From an uncultured Eggerthellaceae bacterium (GTDB lineage: Bacteria; Actinomycetota; Coriobacteriia; Coriobacteriales; Eggerthellaceae), in the NCBI GenBank assembly GCA_946631805.1, contig CAMPAJ010000143.1, positions 1-5,124 on the forward strand: a stretch of DNA of 5,124 nucleotides, written 5' to 3'. Positions 1 to 5,124 of the stretch are shown piece after piece (position 1 is the first letter of the stretch; each line of letters opens with the position of its first letter). The position numbers and the translations under genes are program-made. The notes under the pieces were generated by a model, which did no database searches, had not been told where the DNA came from, and worked only from the letters and a program-made list of their open reading frames with translations.

Positions 1-657
1 GGCGCCCGACCTGCCCTCGCTCAGGACCGGCGAGCCTGCCGGCTCGACTGCGACGATTTTCACATCGGGATTCTGCCCCTTGAGGGATTTGCCGGCGCCC
101 GAAATCGTGCCGCCCGTACCCACGCCGGCGACCAGGATGTCGATCTTCCCCTCGGTATCGCGCCAGATCTCGGGGCCCGTCGTCGATTCGTGAATGGCCG
201 GATTAGCCGGATTGGTGAATTGGCTGGGGATGAACGAGTTCTCGATTTGCTCTGCGAGCTCGTTTGCTTTCGCGATAGCGCCCGACATCCCCTTGCTACC
301 CTCGGTCAATACGAGCTCGGCACCGTACGCCTTCATGAGGTTGCGCCGCTCCACCGACATCGTCTCGGGCATCGTTATGATGAGGCGGTTCCCGCGAGCG
401 GCCGCAATCGACGCGAGCCCGATGCCGGTATTGCCCGACGTCGGTTCGATGAACACGGTATTCTCGTCGATCTTGCCGGCTGCTTCTGCATCGTCGACCA
501 TGGCTTTGGCGATACGGTCCTTGATGGAGCCTGCCGGGTTGAAGAACTCGACCTTGCCGACAATCGTCGCTTCCAAGCTGTGGTTTTGCTCATAATGGGC
601 AAGCTCCACCAGCGGCGTGTTACCTATGAGTTCTGCGACGCTCTTGTAAATAGTCAT
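1..657 (-). CDS. cysK: Cysteine synthase (O-acetylserine sulfhydrylase), 3' end cut off by window edge
   Basis: This is a PLP-dependent cytoplasmic enzyme that makes L-cysteine from O-acetyl-L-serine and sulfide. Translating the minus strand from the ATG at 657 gives 219 uninterrupted codons to the window edge. The N-terminus [19 protein letters not shown] is typical of the family. Visible motifs are NPAGSIKDR with the PLP lysine K46, [11 protein letters not shown] at 72-82 (substrate/PLP loop), SQFTNPANP at 145-153 followed by TTGPEIW at 159-165, and the PLP-phosphate loop GTGGT at 180-184. Family members are about 305-310 residues, so roughly 90 C-terminal residues lie outside, including the serine that contacts the PLP ring nitrogen. 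The start is supported by an AGAGGAG ribosome site directly upstream. The motifs favour CysK; CysM or a cystathionine beta-synthase-like paralogue cannot be fully excluded without the C-terminus. The gene is divergent from mtnA and has its own promoter and probable operator. Confidence 0.95.
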   Translation of the reverse strand, partial: MTIYKSVAELIGNTPLVELAHYEQNHSLEATIVGKVEFFNPAGSIKDRIAKAMVDDAEAAGKIDENTVFIEPTSGNTGIGLASIAAARGNRLIITMPETMSVERRNLMKAYGAELVLTEGSKGMSGAIAKANELAEQIENSFIPSQFTNPANPAIHESTTGPEIWRDTEGKIDILVAGVGTGGTISGAGKSLKGQNPDVKIVAVEPAGSPVLSEGRSGA

Positions 658-660
658 GCT

Positions 661-667
661 CTCCTCT
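661..667 (-). promoter_or_regulatory. Ribosome binding site of cysK
   Basis: Read on the minus strand the sequence is AGAGGAG, followed by AGC and then the ATG at 657. The purine-rich core is close to the start (3 nt from the end of AGGAG), slightly short but usable. It fixes the cysK start, since the preceding leader has no other in-frame start with a comparable site. Confidence 0.7.
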
Positions 668-724
668 TTCTTTCTGCGGGCAGGAACCGTCTGAGCCAAG
701 CCCGCTCAACGTATGGAATACTGT

Positions 725-747
725 AATCCTAGTTATTAACTAGGATT
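725..747. promoter_or_regulatory. Perfect 23-bp inverted repeat, probable repressor operator of cysK
   Basis: The arms are AATCCTAGTT (725-734) and its exact reverse complement (738-747), separated by ATT. The repeat covers the -10 box and most of the spacer of the cysK promoter, so a bound dimer would block RNA polymerase. It is not followed by a U-tract in the cysK direction and lies upstream of the predicted transcript, so it is not a terminator of cysK. Size and symmetry resemble operators of Rrf2-family regulators (IscR and CymR types, which control Fe-S and cysteine genes). The identity of the regulator is inference, as no regulator gene is visible here. Confidence 0.7.
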
Positions 748-754
748 TTGTCAA
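726..754 (-). promoter_or_regulatory. Sigma-70-type promoter of cysK
   Basis: On the minus strand a perfect TTGACA -35 box (754-749) is followed by exactly 17 nt and then TAGGAT (731-726), a 4/6 match to the TATAAT -10 consensus. The expected start of transcription is near 719, giving a leader of about 60 nt before the cysK ATG. Sequence, spacing and orientation all agree with a housekeeping-sigma promoter. A strong -35 with a weaker -10 embedded in a palindrome suggests a promoter that is repressed under some condition. Confidence 0.75.
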
Positions 755-968
755 CGCGATTTTCGGGGCTTCCATTTCCCTTCTCGTTTTCAATAGTACC
801 AGCAGATGTCTGCTACGTAAGACTGCTAGCGATAATTCGCATGAGTGAGGAAGCACGAATCATTCCCGATTGTACAGGACTTTTGAGCGCCCGCCTTTTC
901 CAATTGAAGTGCCGCGAGTGCCAAAACGCCGTTTATGCGCGCATGCTCGACCGAAAAAAGCGATAATG

Positions 969-998
969 CGTTACAGGCAAAAAGCGTAACGGACGGAG
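969..998 (+). promoter_or_regulatory. Ribosome binding site of mtnA with adjoining small hairpin
   Basis: GGACGGAG at 991-998 provides a GGAG core (995-998) 5 nt before the ATG at 1004 and supports that start over the in-frame ATG at 935. Directly upstream, CGTTAC (969-974) and GTAACG (986-991) can pair as a 6-bp stem around an 11-nt A-rich loop. The stem ends at the first base of the purine-rich stretch. It could affect ribosome access, but the stem is short and this is only a possibility. Confidence 0.55.
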
Positions 999-1003
999 TG
1001 TTG

Positions 1004-2209
1004 ATGCAACTGAAGCTCGAAAACTTGCCGAAATCAATCGAACTTTCGTGCGAAAACGGTCGGCCGGTCTTCCACTATGTTGACGAGCGGCTTCTTCCCG
1101 GCAAGCTCTGCATTGCCGCTACTAGCGATTGGCGCGAAGTCGTGCGGGCGATCAAATCCCTTGCAGTGCGCGGCGCGCCGGCGATAGGCATTTCGGGCGT
1201 TGCCGCCCTGGCTCTTTGGGCTGCGTCCGCGACCTCGCTCGACGACCTGACCGCCGTCGCTGAAGAAATCGCGACTGCACGACCGACGGCCGTCAATCTT
1301 CGTTGGGGCATCGAGCGTGCACTTGACGCGATCGCGCAATCCGTGCCTTCGCCAAGCGCGCCTGCAGCCGCAACCGTTGCAAACACCGCAAATGCCGCAG
1401 GCGTAGCAGACGCCGTAGACGCTGCGAACGCTGCATATGCTCCAAACATAGCAGATGCCGCGAACGCTGACAGCACCGCAAATGCTGCAGGCGTCGCGAA
1501 CGCTGCAAACGCCGCAGGCGTAGCAGGCGTCGCAGACGTGAACGATACTGCCCGATTGCTTTACGCGCTCGTCCAGGACATGCAAGCCGAAGACGAGAGA
1601 ACCAATCGCGCCATCGGCGCTCATGGGGCGGCGCTGCTCCCCGAAGGAGCGCGCGTCCTCACGCATTGCAACGCAGGAAGCCTTGCGACCTACTTCTACG
1701 GCACGGCGCTCGGAATCGTGTATGCCGCCGCAGAACAGGGCAAGATCGAGCGGGTGTACGCCGACGAAACGAGACCGGTCGGGCAAGGCGCACGCCTGAC
1801 GACCTGGGAGCTTGCCCAAGCAGGCATTCCCGTTACGCTCATATGCGACAACATGGCCGCAAGCCTCATGGCGCAACACCAGGTCGATGCCGTCGTCGTA
1901 GGAGCCGACCGCATAGCCAGAAACGGCGACACCGCGAACAAAATCGGAACGTATGGCGTAGCCGTGCTCGCACACGAACATGGCATACCGTTCTACGTCG
2001 CCGCACCTACGTCGACAATCGACCCGCAGCTCGCCGACGGTTCGGGCATCACCATCGAGCAACGCGACCCTTCGGAAGTCCTTCCCAACCCCATTCCCGG
2101 GGTCGAGGTATGGAACCCCGCCTTCGACGTAACGCCGGCCAGGTACATCACTAAGATCATTACCGAGAACGGCGTCTTTGCCCCCGACGCGCTACCGATC
2201 GGGCAATAA
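1004..2209 (+). CDS. mtnA: Methylthioribose-1-phosphate isomerase family protein with Ala/Asn-rich insertion
   Basis: The family enzyme converts 5-methylthioribose-1-phosphate to 5-methylthioribulose-1-phosphate in methionine salvage; close relatives act on 5-deoxyribose-1-phosphate. The protein has 401 residues from the ATG at 1004, chosen for its GGAG site; the ATG at 935 would add 23 unconserved residues. Visible motifs are VRGAPAIG (55-62), ARPTAVNLRWGIERALDAI (92-110), VLTHCNAGS (218-226) with catalytic C222, the ETRP segment (255-258), VGADRIARNGDTANKIGTYG (299-318) with catalytic D302, and NPAFDVTP (371-378). C222 and D302 are 80 apart, as are C160 and D240 in the Bacillus subtilis enzyme, so about 62 extra residues lie before the cysteine. 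They are the Ala/Asn/Gly/Val repeat near 113-180. No other salvage gene is visible, so a role in an anaerobic salvage (DHAP) shunt is possible but unproven. Confidence 0.92.
   Translation: MQLKLENLPKSIELSCENGRPVFHYVDERLLPGKLCIAATSDWREVVRAIKSLAVRGAPAIGISGVAALALWAASATSLDDLTAVAEEIATARPTAVNLRWGIERALDAIAQSVPSPSAPAAATVANTANAAGVADAVDAANAAYAPNIADAANADSTANAAGVANAANAAGVAGVADVNDTARLLYALVQDMQAEDERTNRAIGAHGAALLPEGARVLTHCNAGSLATYFYGTALGIVYAAAEQGKIERVYADETRPVGQGARLTTWELAQAGIPVTLICDNMAASLMAQHQVDAVVVGADRIARNGDTANKIGTYGVAVLAHEHGIPFYVAAPTSTIDPQLADGSGITIEQRDPSEVLPNPIPGVEVWNPAFDVTPARYITKIITENGVFAPDALPIGQ
1388..1529 (+). repeat. Imperfect 25-nt coding repeats inside mtnA
   Basis: Three in-frame copies of a unit beginning GCAAAYGCYGCAGGCGT start at 1388, 1478 and 1505. 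Copies 1 and 3 differ at 2 of 25 positions, copies 1 and 2 at 4. Each encodes ANAAGVA (residues 129-135, 159-165, 168-174). The intervals are 90 and 27 nt, both multiples of three, so the frame is kept. The stretch between the copies is made of looser relatives rich in GCN and AAC/GAC codons. The pattern suggests expansion by slippage or unequal recombination within the coding sequence. Confidence 0.8.
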
Positions 2210-2297
2210 ACGGCATTGGGAAATAGGGGCGAACGCGCAGACGGACGGATGCGGGGACTCGTCCACTTCGCTACCGCATAGAGCGCTTCGCGGAGAA
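2210..2297. other. Convergent gap between mtnA and azlD
   Basis: This 88-nt gap separates the stop codons of two converging transcription units. ATGCGG (2249-2254) and CCGCAT (2274-2279) can form a 6-bp stem, but no U-tract follows in either direction. I therefore find no canonical rho-independent terminator for either mtnA or azlD. Confidence 0.5.
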
Positions 2298-2630
2298 TTA
2301 GATCATGACGAGCAGGGCGTACACGACGACGCCGGCCACGGCGCACCAAAGAAGCGACTTGGTTACGCGCGCGACGACCACGACGGCAAGGGCGGCAACG
2401 AGGGGCGCTGCAGCAGGCCATATGCCGGCATCGAACATGCCGGGCGTAAGCAGGTCGTTCGCGACGAGGGCTGCAAAAGCTGCGGACGGAATGAAGCCGA
2501 GCGCCTCGCTCACGCGCGGCGGGAGCTCGCGTCCCTTGAGCACGAACAGCGGCAATACGCGGCACGCGAGCATCGTCACTGCGCACGTGCCGAAAATGAT
2601 CCAAAAACCTGTCCAGGAAATCGGCTCCAT
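2298..2630 (-). CDS. azlD: AzlD-family small subunit of branched-chain amino-acid exporter
   Basis: This small hydrophobic protein of 110 residues from the ATG at 2630 pairs with the AzlC permease; the AzlCD/BrnFE type exports branched-chain and similar amino acids or analogues. Hydrophobic segments lie at about residues 8-30, 41-60 and 71-109; the last is long enough for two helices. The family's R-x-LP element is visible as RVLPLFVL, followed by the FIPSAAFAALVAN segment that matches the usual conserved PxA region. Length is normal for the family (about 100-115). The ATG overlaps the azlC stop codon by one base (TGATG), implying translational coupling. A TTG codon immediately upstream (2633) is an alternative start; an AAGGAG site at 2642-2647 is 8 nt from that TTG and 11 nt from the ATG, so the exact start is uncertain by one codon. 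Substrate specificity cannot be read from sequence. Confidence 0.9.
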   Translation of the reverse strand: MEPISWTGFWIIFGTCAVTMLACRVLPLFVLKGRELPPRVSEALGFIPSAAFAALVANDLLTPGMFDAGIWPAAAPLVAALAVVVVARVTKSLLWCAVAGVVVYALLVMI

Positions 2631-3319
2631 CAACCCACCCGCTCCTTAACGCGCGAGTACACGATGGCGCACATGACACCTACCAGCGCACCGATGAAAA
2701 TAGCGGGGCCGGAAAGCCCGACGAGCTTGCAGACGAACACGCCTACCATGGCGCATACGGCGGCCACGACGTTTGCGGTCGTGACTTTCTGCGTGACCAA
2801 CAAGCAGATGAAAATCGACGTCATGGCAAACGAGGCAATGGCCAGGGGCACGCCGATGGCGTTTCCCACGATAACGCCGACGACGCACGATGCGGTCCAC
2901 GAGGATTGCGAGAAGAGGTTCACCAAGGCAGCGCATTGCACCGACCAGCCACCGAGCTCGAACTGCTTCATGTTCACGCCGAAGCTCTCGTCGGTCACCG
3001 TCGCCGAGAACAGGAAGGCGAGGCGCTTCGAGGCCCCCTCGCACCATGGGGCGAACGCCGCCGAATACAGCATTTGCCTCGTGTTGACGAACGAGACGCT
3101 CGCGATGATGGATGCGAGCGGCGACCCGGCGAGCCACATGTTGGGAATCATGAATTGACCGGCCCCGGAATAGAATAGGGCGCACATCAGGAACACCTGC
3201 AAGGCGTTGAGCCCTATGGAAGCCGAGAGAATGCCGCAGGGTATGCCGATAGCAACATAGCCGAGCATGATGGGCAGGGCCGCGCGGAATGCGGCGCGTA
3301 TGTTCTGGGACGTAAACAC
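2630..3319 (-). CDS. azlC: AzlC-family permease, large subunit of branched-chain amino-acid exporter
   Basis: This is an integral membrane protein of 229 residues and the large partner of AzlD in an AzlCD/BrnFE-type exporter. Family features are the AALPIMLGYVAIGIPCGIL first helix (13-31), YSGAGQFM (50-57), VNTRQMLYSAAFAPW (78-92) and TDESF (109-113). Further hydrophobic segments lie near 128-151, 153-175, 181-198 and 202-221, and the C-terminus is basic (SRVKERVG). Length is typical. The start is GTG at 3319: an in-frame TAA lies four codons upstream, and the next ATG (3268) would remove part of the first helix. No Shine-Dalgarno sequence precedes the GTG; a perfect TATAAT ends 8 nt before it, so the mRNA may be leaderless. 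It is followed without a gap by azlD. Exported substrate is inferred from family only. Confidence 0.92.
   Translation of the reverse strand: MFTSQNIRAAFRAALPIMLGYVAIGIPCGILSASIGLNALQVFLMCALFYSGAGQFMIPNMWLAGSPLASIIASVSFVNTRQMLYSAAFAPWCEGASKRLAFLFSATVTDESFGVNMKQFELGGWSVQCAALVNLFSQSSWTASCVVGVIVGNAIGVPLAIASFAMTSIFICLLVTQKVTTANVVAAVCAMVGVFVCKLVGLSGPAIFIGALVGVMCAIVYSRVKERVG
2642..2647 (-). promoter_or_regulatory. Ribosome binding site of azlD inside the end of azlC
   Basis: AAGGAG read on the minus strand lies within the last codons of azlC. Its spacing is 8 nt to the TTG at 2633 and 11 nt to the ATG at 2630, so it serves azlD but does not by itself settle which of the two adjacent start codons is used. 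Confidence 0.65.
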
Positions 3320-3461
3320 GAGTCGCGATTATAGCTTTCGAACTTACGCGCAAAACGCAAATGCCTCATTTTCCTCAAAACCGATTGTTTACGTACTTTA
3401 AAATGCCCTGCTTTAAACCGCCGTTAGCATAGGGCACCGGGAACTTTTCAGCGCTTTTCCC
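3320..3461. other. AT-richer gap between the ppdK terminator and azlC
   Basis: Apart from the -10 box next to azlC I see no gene. A CTTTAAA heptamer occurs twice (3396-3402 and 3411-3417), 15 nt apart, and TGCCCT (3404-3409) can pair with AGGGCA (3431-3436) around a 21-nt loop. These may be regulatory for azlCD but are weak signals. Confidence 0.4.
3328..3333 (-). promoter_or_regulatory. Perfect -10 box just upstream of azlC
   Basis: TATAAT on the minus strand is separated from the azlC GTG by only 8 nt, so transcription would begin at or within a few bases of the start codon. At 16-18 nt upstream there is only a T-rich stretch (GTTTTG region, about 3351-3356) with no good match to TTGACA. 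The -10 match and position are observed; promoter activity is inferred. Confidence 0.55.
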
Positions 3462-3502
3462 CATAACAAAAGCGGGGCTGGGAACGCTATCCCAGCCCCG
3501 CT
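3461..3502 (-). terminator. Rho-independent terminator of ppdK
   Basis: AGCGGGGCTGGG at 3471-3482 and its exact reverse complement at 3491-3502 form a 12-bp, very GC-rich stem with an 8-nt loop. On the minus strand the stem is followed by TTTTGTTATGG (the first T is the last paired base), a U-rich tail. It starts 34 nt beyond the ppdK stop codon. On the plus strand no T-tract follows the stem, so it works in the ppdK direction and isolates azlCD from ppdK readthrough. Confidence 0.92.
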
Positions 3503-3536
3503 CCGAACAGCAGCAGGTTATCTGCTACTTAAGCGC

Positions 3537-5124
3537 TTACTTTGCCAAAGCGGCCTGTGCGGCGGCCAGACGTGCAACCGGCACGCGGTACGGCGAGCAG
3601 GACACGTAGTTCAGGCCGACCTTGTGGAACTTCTTGATGGAATCGGGGTCGCCGCCGTGCTCGCCGCACACGCCCAGCTGGATATCCGGGTTCGTGGCAC
3701 GGCCGCCCTTAGCGGCGATGTCGACCAGCTTCACGACGCCGTCGTCGACCGTCGCGAACGGGTTCACCTTCATGATCTTCAGGTCCTCGTAGTCCTTGAA
3801 GAACTTGCCCTCGACGTCGTCGCGGCTGAAGCCGAACGTCGTCTGCGTGAGGTCGTTCGTGCCGAAGCTGAAGAAGTCGGCCTTCTCGGCGATCTCGTCG
3901 GCGGTCACGGCAGCACGCGGCAGCTCGATCATGGTGCCGATCTCGATGAAGGACAGGTCCACGCCGTCGCGCTCCTCGACCTCGTGGATGGCCTTCTCGG
4001 CCTCCTCGCGGACGTAGATGAGCTCGTTTTCCATGCTGACGAGCGGAATCATGACCTCGGGCTTGGGGTCGAAGCCTTCCTTGATGAGCTTGGCCGTAGC
4101 AGTCGCGATAGCGCGGACCTGCATGGCGGACAGGCCGGGCATCACGATGCCCAGACGGCAACCGCGCAAGCCGAGCATCGGGTTCATCTCGGCCATGGCG
4201 TCGGCGGCGGCGAGCAGCTTCTTGGCCTCTTCGCATTCCTCGCCCTTCGCCTCGGCGACGGCAACCTGGATCGCGAGGTCGCGCGGGGCAGGCAGGAACT
4301 CATGCAGCGGCGGGTCGAGCAGGCGGATGATGACGGGCAGACCGTCCATGGCCTTAAGCATCTCGTAGTAGTCGCCCTGCTGCGCATCGTAGAGCTTGTC
4401 GAGCGCTGCCTCGTACTCTTCCCCGCCCTTCTCGGCGAGAATCATGTCGGCCACGATCTGCTTGCGGTCGCCCAGGAACATATGCTCGGTACGGCACAGG
4501 CCGATGCCCTGCGCGCCGAAGTCGCGGGACAGCTGAGCGTCGGCGGGGTTGTCGGCGTTTGCGCGCACGCCCAGGGTGCGGAACTCGTCGGCCCACTCGA
4601 GGATGGTGTCCAGATCGCCGGTCAGCTCGGGCTGGACCAGGTCGACGGCGCCCATGACCACGATGCCGGTCGTGCCGTCGAGCGAGATCATATCGCCTTC
4701 CTTGATGACGATGTCGGTGCCGGCGATGGCAGCTTCCTTCTTCTCGGCATCGATCTTCAGGGCCTCGACGCCGCAGACGCACGGGGCGCCCATGCCGCGG
4801 GCGATGACGGCCGCGTGCGAAGTCTTGCCGCCATGGGAGGTCAGGATGCCCTCGGCAGCGATCATGCCGGCCAGGTCGTCGGGCGTGGTCTCCCAGCGCA
4901 CGAGCACGGTCTTCTTGCCTTCCTCGGCAGCGGCCACGGCGGCCTCGGCCGAGAACACGGCAGCGCCGACGGCGGCGCCGGGCGAAGCGTTCAGGCCGCG
5001 GGCGACGACGTCGTACTTGGCGTTCTTGTCGAACTGCGGGTGCAGCAGCTGGTCGAGCTGCTCGGGCGCCACGCGCATGACGGCCTCTTCCTTGGTGATG
5101 AGGCCTTCCTTCTCCATGTCGATG
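3537..5124 (-). CDS. ppdK: Pyruvate, phosphate dikinase, C-terminal 60% (5' end outside window)
   Basis: This cytoplasmic enzyme interconverts pyruvate + ATP + Pi and phosphoenolpyruvate + AMP + PPi. The window holds 528 codons and the frame stays open to its edge; the ATG at 5117 is internal, not the start. Numbered from that methionine: the swivelling phosphohistidine domain has TSHGGKTSHAAVIARGMG with H101; the C-terminal TIM barrel has GLCRTEHMF (R209), RLLDPPLHEFLP (R265), EIGTMIELPRA (E398), FGTNDLTQTTFGFSRDD (N421) and GVCGEHGGDP (C484). They correspond to H455, R561, R617, E745, N768 and C831 of the Clostridium symbiosum enzyme, with nearly identical spacing. All catalytic residues of these two domains are present. 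About 350 N-terminal residues (ATP-grasp nucleotide-binding domain) are missing. The histidine context and RLLDPPLHEFLP argue for PPDK rather than PEP synthase. It stands alone from azlC, separated by a strong terminator. Confidence 0.97.
   Translation of the reverse strand, partial: IDMEKEGLITKEEAVMRVAPEQLDQLLHPQFDKNAKYDVVARGLNASPGAAVGAAVFSAEAAVAAAEEGKKTVLVRWETTPDDLAGMIAAEGILTSHGGKTSHAAVIARGMGAPCVCGVEALKIDAEKKEAAIAGTDIVIKEGDMISLDGTTGIVVMGAVDLVQPELTGDLDTILEWADEFRTLGVRANADNPADAQLSRDFGAQGIGLCRTEHMFLGDRKQIVADMILAEKGGEEYEAALDKLYDAQQGDYYEMLKAMDGLPVIIRLLDPPLHEFLPAPRDLAIQVAVAEAKGEECEEAKKLLAAADAMAEMNPMLGLRGCRLGIVMPGLSAMQVRAIATATAKLIKEGFDPKPEVMIPLVSMENELIYVREEAEKAIHEVEERDGVDLSFIEIGTMIELPRAAVTADEIAEKADFFSFGTNDLTQTTFGFSRDDVEGKFFKDYEDLKIMKVNPFATVDDGVVKLVDIAAKGGRATNPDIQLGVCGEHGGDPDSIKKFHKVGLNYVSCSPYRVPVARLAAAQAALAK

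Larger units (their letters stand above)
658..1003. other. Divergent intergenic region between cysK and mtnA
   Basis: This 346-nt gap holds the cysK leader, promoter and operator at its left end. The remaining 250 nt up to mtnA are AT-richer and I see no convincing gene in them. An open frame of 72 codons at 748-966 has no family resemblance and overlaps the operator, so I do not call it. A perfect AGCAGA/TCTGCT palindrome sits at 801-814 and a 10-bp self-complementary ATGCGCGCAT at 935-944. GATAAT hexamers at 831-836 and 962-967 could be mtnA -10 boxes, but neither has a recognisable -35 at proper spacing. I recognise no known riboswitch. Confidence 0.6.

Noticed and set aside
190..726. 178-codon plus-strand open frame opposite cysK
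   Set aside because: It lies over a motif-complete cysK on the other strand, shows no family resemblance and lacks a supported ribosome site.
748..966. 72-codon plus-strand open frame in the cysK-mtnA gap
   Set aside because: It begins inside the cysK operator/promoter, has no clear Shine-Dalgarno sequence and no recognisable protein features. The GC bias at third positions seen in the real genes is not evident.
935..1003. Upstream ATG (935) as the start of mtnA
   Set aside because: The 23 added residues do not resemble MtnA N-termini, and a GGAG site sits 5 nt ahead of the ATG at 1004.
1388..1529. CRISPR array or mobile-element scar for the repeats in mtnA
   Set aside because: The units are uneven in spacing, in frame and translated into a low-complexity peptide. 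There are no unique spacers of constant length, no terminal inverted repeats and no target duplications.
1034..2062. 342-codon minus-strand open frame antisense to mtnA, with Cys-rich repeats
   Set aside because: The repeating Cys-rich pattern is just the reverse complement of the Ala/Asn repeat in mtnA. The plus-strand product carries all family motifs, so this is a shadow.
2178..3158. 326-codon plus-strand open frame antisense to azlD and azlC
   Set aside because: The translation is rich in A, T, R, H and P with no recognisable family, and it mirrors two convincing membrane protein genes on the opposite strand. Long antisense frames are expected in GC-rich DNA.
3396..3436. CTTTAAA direct repeats and the TGCCCT/AGGGCA pair as an azlCD regulatory site or small RNA
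   Set aside because: Two heptamers and a 6-bp stem with a 21-nt loop are within chance expectation in an AT-rich gap; no promoter or terminator defines a transcript.
3796..4368. Plus-strand open frames opposite ppdK
   Set aside because: They lie wholly within the strongly conserved catalytic region of ppdK and have no features of their own.

Overview
The window is GC-rich bacterial chromosome with AT-richer intergenic gaps and ordinary metabolic genes. Four well-supported genes plus a partial one fill most of it: cysK (partial, minus), mtnA (plus), azlC-azlD (minus) and ppdK (partial, minus). The base composition, GC-biased third codon positions, a pyruvate phosphate dikinase and a branched-chain amino-acid exporter would suit an anaerobic high-GC Gram-positive such as a member of the Coriobacteriia/Eggerthellales. 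This is inference from style only; no marker gene fixes the taxon.

Layout. Positions 1-657 (minus) hold the first 219 codons of O-acetylserine sulfhydrylase. Its promoter is unusually readable: a perfect TTGACA -35, a 17-nt spacer and a TAGGAT -10, with a perfect 10+10-bp inverted repeat covering the spacer and -10, as expected of a repressor operator. A 346-nt divergent gap leads to mtnA (1004-2209, plus), a methylthioribose-1-phosphate isomerase-type enzyme. It carries an Ala/Asn-rich repetitive insertion of about 62 residues ahead of its catalytic core. A short 88-nt convergent gap follows. Next come azlD and azlC on the minus strand, a translationally coupled two-subunit exporter of the AzlCD type. 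AzlC begins with GTG right behind a perfect TATAAT, without a Shine-Dalgarno sequence, so it may be leaderless. Upstream of azlC on the same strand is a strong rho-independent terminator that ends ppdK, whose C-terminal 528 codons run off the right edge.

How the genes relate. cysK (cysteine synthesis) and mtnA (salvage of the methylthioribose or deoxyribose by-products of S-adenosylmethionine) share a divergent intergenic region and both touch sulfur metabolism. AzlCD probably exports branched-chain or related amino acids. PpdK interconverts pyruvate and phosphoenolpyruvate. I see no mobile element, CRISPR array, tRNA, rRNA or recognisable riboswitch, and no clearly new multi-gene system. The items most worth a second look are the cysK operator, the repeat insertion in MtnA and the possible leaderless start of azlC.
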